6,302 nucleotides of DNA from Clostridiales bacterium (lineage in GTDB: Bacteria; Bacillota; Clostridia; Lachnospirales; CAG-274): the NCBI GenBank assembly GCA_021202835.1, contig JAJQCI010000293.1:1-6302 (forward strand), given 5' to 3'. Position 1 is the first letter of the stretch, and every line of letters begins with the position of its first letter. Below the pieces are notes generated by a model. That model ran no database searches, was not told where the DNA came from, and saw only the letters and a program-made list of their open reading frames with translations. A program made the position numbers and the translations under genes. Of this stretch, positions 5,604-6,302 are shown one piece after another.

Positions 5604-6141
5604 TTTTATCAGCCTTTCTTTGTAAGTATTCTTTATAGCAAAGCACGCCGATTATTGTCTTGCTGTCGGTTATTTTTCCCGAAAAAATCATATTCACAGC
5701 TTCGTCTAAGCTATAGCGGCAGTCAGTCAAAAATTCGTCGTCGTCGAAATTATAGCTGCCCTTTGCAAGCTCACTGCAGAGGTAGATATGAATGACCTCG
5801 TTTGCAAAGCCGGCCGAAGTATAAAAGCTTGTTAAATGCTCTATTTTTCCTGCCTTGTAGGAGGTTTCCTCTTCAAGCTCTCTTAAGGCGCATAACGCCG
5901 GGTCTTCTCCCGGTTCACAGATTCCTGCCGGAATTTCTATTATTTCCTTTTCTATGGGATGTCTGTACTGCTTTACAAATATAAGCCTGCCGGCTTCGTC
6001 TTCGGCTATTATGGCCGAAGCGTCGTTATGAAGAACGACCTCACGCTTAGCTTCCCTTCCGTTGGGAAGAACTACTGTGTCTACCTTTACATCTATAATT
6101 CTGCCTTTAAAAATATCCTCTCTTTTAAGTCTTTTATACAT
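5590..6141 (-). CDS. Nudix hydrolase, ADP-ribose pyrophosphatase-like (NudF family)
   Basis: This 183-residue protein resembles the ADP-ribose pyrophosphatases that hydrolyse ADP-ribose to AMP and ribose 5-phosphate. An N-terminal beta domain (about 1-45) with FKGRIIDVKVDTVVLPNG is followed by LIFVKQYRHPIEKEIIEIPAG. The Nudix box runs from G73 through E79, R87, E88, L89, E91 and E92, so the metal-binding glutamates are intact. Two family positions differ: the Gly after EET is S94, and the proline normally seen in TSPGF downstream of the box, used to recognise ADP-ribose enzymes, is A110 (YTSAGFANE). The substrate is therefore less certain than the family. The ATG at 6141 is chosen because GGAGG (6148-6152) lies 6 bases upstream; an ATG at 6180 would add 13 residues but has no ribosome binding site and overlaps the promoter region. 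It is the first gene of the four-gene operon and overlaps prmA by 14 bases. Confidence 0.88.
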   Translation of the reverse strand: MYKRLKREDIFKGRIIDVKVDTVVLPNGREAKREVVLHNDASAIIAEDEAGRLIFVKQYRHPIEKEIIEIPAGICEPGEDPALCALRELEEETSYKAGKIEHLTSFYTSAGFANEVIHIYLCSELAKGSYNFDDDEFLTDCRYSLDEAVNMIFSGKITDSKTIIGVLCYKEYLQRKADKNGVE

Positions 6142-6147
6142 AAATAA

Positions 6148-6152
6148 CCTCC
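6148..6152 (-). promoter_or_regulatory. Ribosome binding site of the Nudix gene
   Basis: GGAGG on the minus strand lies 6 bases before the ATG at 6141 and decides this start against the upstream in-frame ATG at 6180. Confidence 0.8.
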
Positions 6153-6182
6153 GATAAACTGCTTTTTCGTCTTTACTCATAT

Positions 6183-6211
6183 AGTATAAACCACTTCGGG
6201 AGATTTTTCCA
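6183..6211 (-). promoter_or_regulatory. Probable promoter of the Nudix-prmA-rsmE-desulfurase operon
   Basis: On the minus strand a -10 TATACT (plus 6183-6188) and a -35 TGGAAA (plus 6206-6211, four of six consensus bases) are 17 bases apart. Transcription would begin near 6176, about 35 bases before the ATG at 6141. The -35 is weak, so this is tentative. Confidence 0.5.
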
Positions 6212-6261
6212 TATAAAAATGAAAAATTTTTTTAAAATCTCTTTTAAAAAGAAAATTAGTG

Positions 6262-6270
6262 TGATATAAT
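6262..6270 (+). promoter_or_regulatory. Possible rightward extended -10 promoter for a gene beyond the window
   Basis: TGATATAAT is an extended -10 (TG, one base, perfect TATAAT at 6265-6270) on the plus strand. The best -35 upstream is only TTTAAA-like. It would drive a gene divergent from the Nudix operon, starting past the right edge. The stretch 6212-6302 has no gene that I can support and is A/T-rich. Confidence 0.4.
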
Positions 6271-6302
6271 AAATTTAATGACCATGGTGTAAATTATAAT
6301 GT

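Noticed and set aside
6142..6180. Longer Nudix start at 6180
   Set aside because: No Shine-Dalgarno precedes it and it lies almost at the predicted transcript start, while the ATG at 6141 has an ideal GGAGG.
6295..6300. Second TATAAT at the right edge as a promoter
   Set aside because: No acceptable -35 lies 16-18 bases upstream and the region is uniformly A/T-rich.

Overview
The window looks like an ordinary chromosomal stretch of a strictly anaerobic Firmicute, most likely a Clostridia member (Lachnospirales-like). The evidence is a moderate-to-low G+C content, strong AGGAGG-type ribosome binding sites, TTG start codons, a zinc-ribbon L28, a zinc-ribbon/ATP-cone NrdR, and an [FeFe] hydrogenase whose H-cluster motifs are those of the poorly characterised Group B. 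The taxonomic placement is inference. I see no mobile element, CRISPR array, tRNA or rRNA.

Left half, plus strand: the C-terminal 75 codons of the ribosome-assembly GTPase EngB (YsxC/YihA) enter from the left edge. NrdR, the ribonucleotide reductase repressor, follows 33 bases later. A 129-base gap then holds a perfect 10-bp inverted repeat, which abuts a near-consensus sigma-A promoter driving the monomeric [FeFe] hydrogenase. The hydrogenase probably starts at a TTG at 864. It ends at a hairpin that can terminate transcription in both directions, because the convergent rpmB gene ends just beyond it.

Right half, minus strand: rpmB (ribosomal protein L28) has its own extended -10 promoter. 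Upstream of it lies a tightly packed four-gene set read right to left: a Nudix hydrolase of the ADP-ribose pyrophosphatase type, prmA (L11 methyltransferase), rsmE (16S rRNA m3U1498 methyltransferase) and a NifS/IscS-type cysteine desulfurase. The four genes overlap or nearly touch. Ribosome binding sites sit inside the preceding genes, which suggests one translationally coupled operon read from a promoter near 6183-6211. At the right edge an extended -10 motif points rightward, towards a gene outside the window.

Most genes here serve ribosome assembly and modification (EngB, PrmA, RsmE, L28). NrdR controls dNTP supply, the desulfurase supplies sulfur for Fe-S clusters and tRNA thiolation, and the hydrogenase disposes of or senses reducing power. 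No clearly new system is visible. The points most worth a second look are the palindromic operator candidate at the hydrogenase promoter, the cysteine layout of the hydrogenase accessory domain, and the altered specificity residues in the Nudix enzyme.
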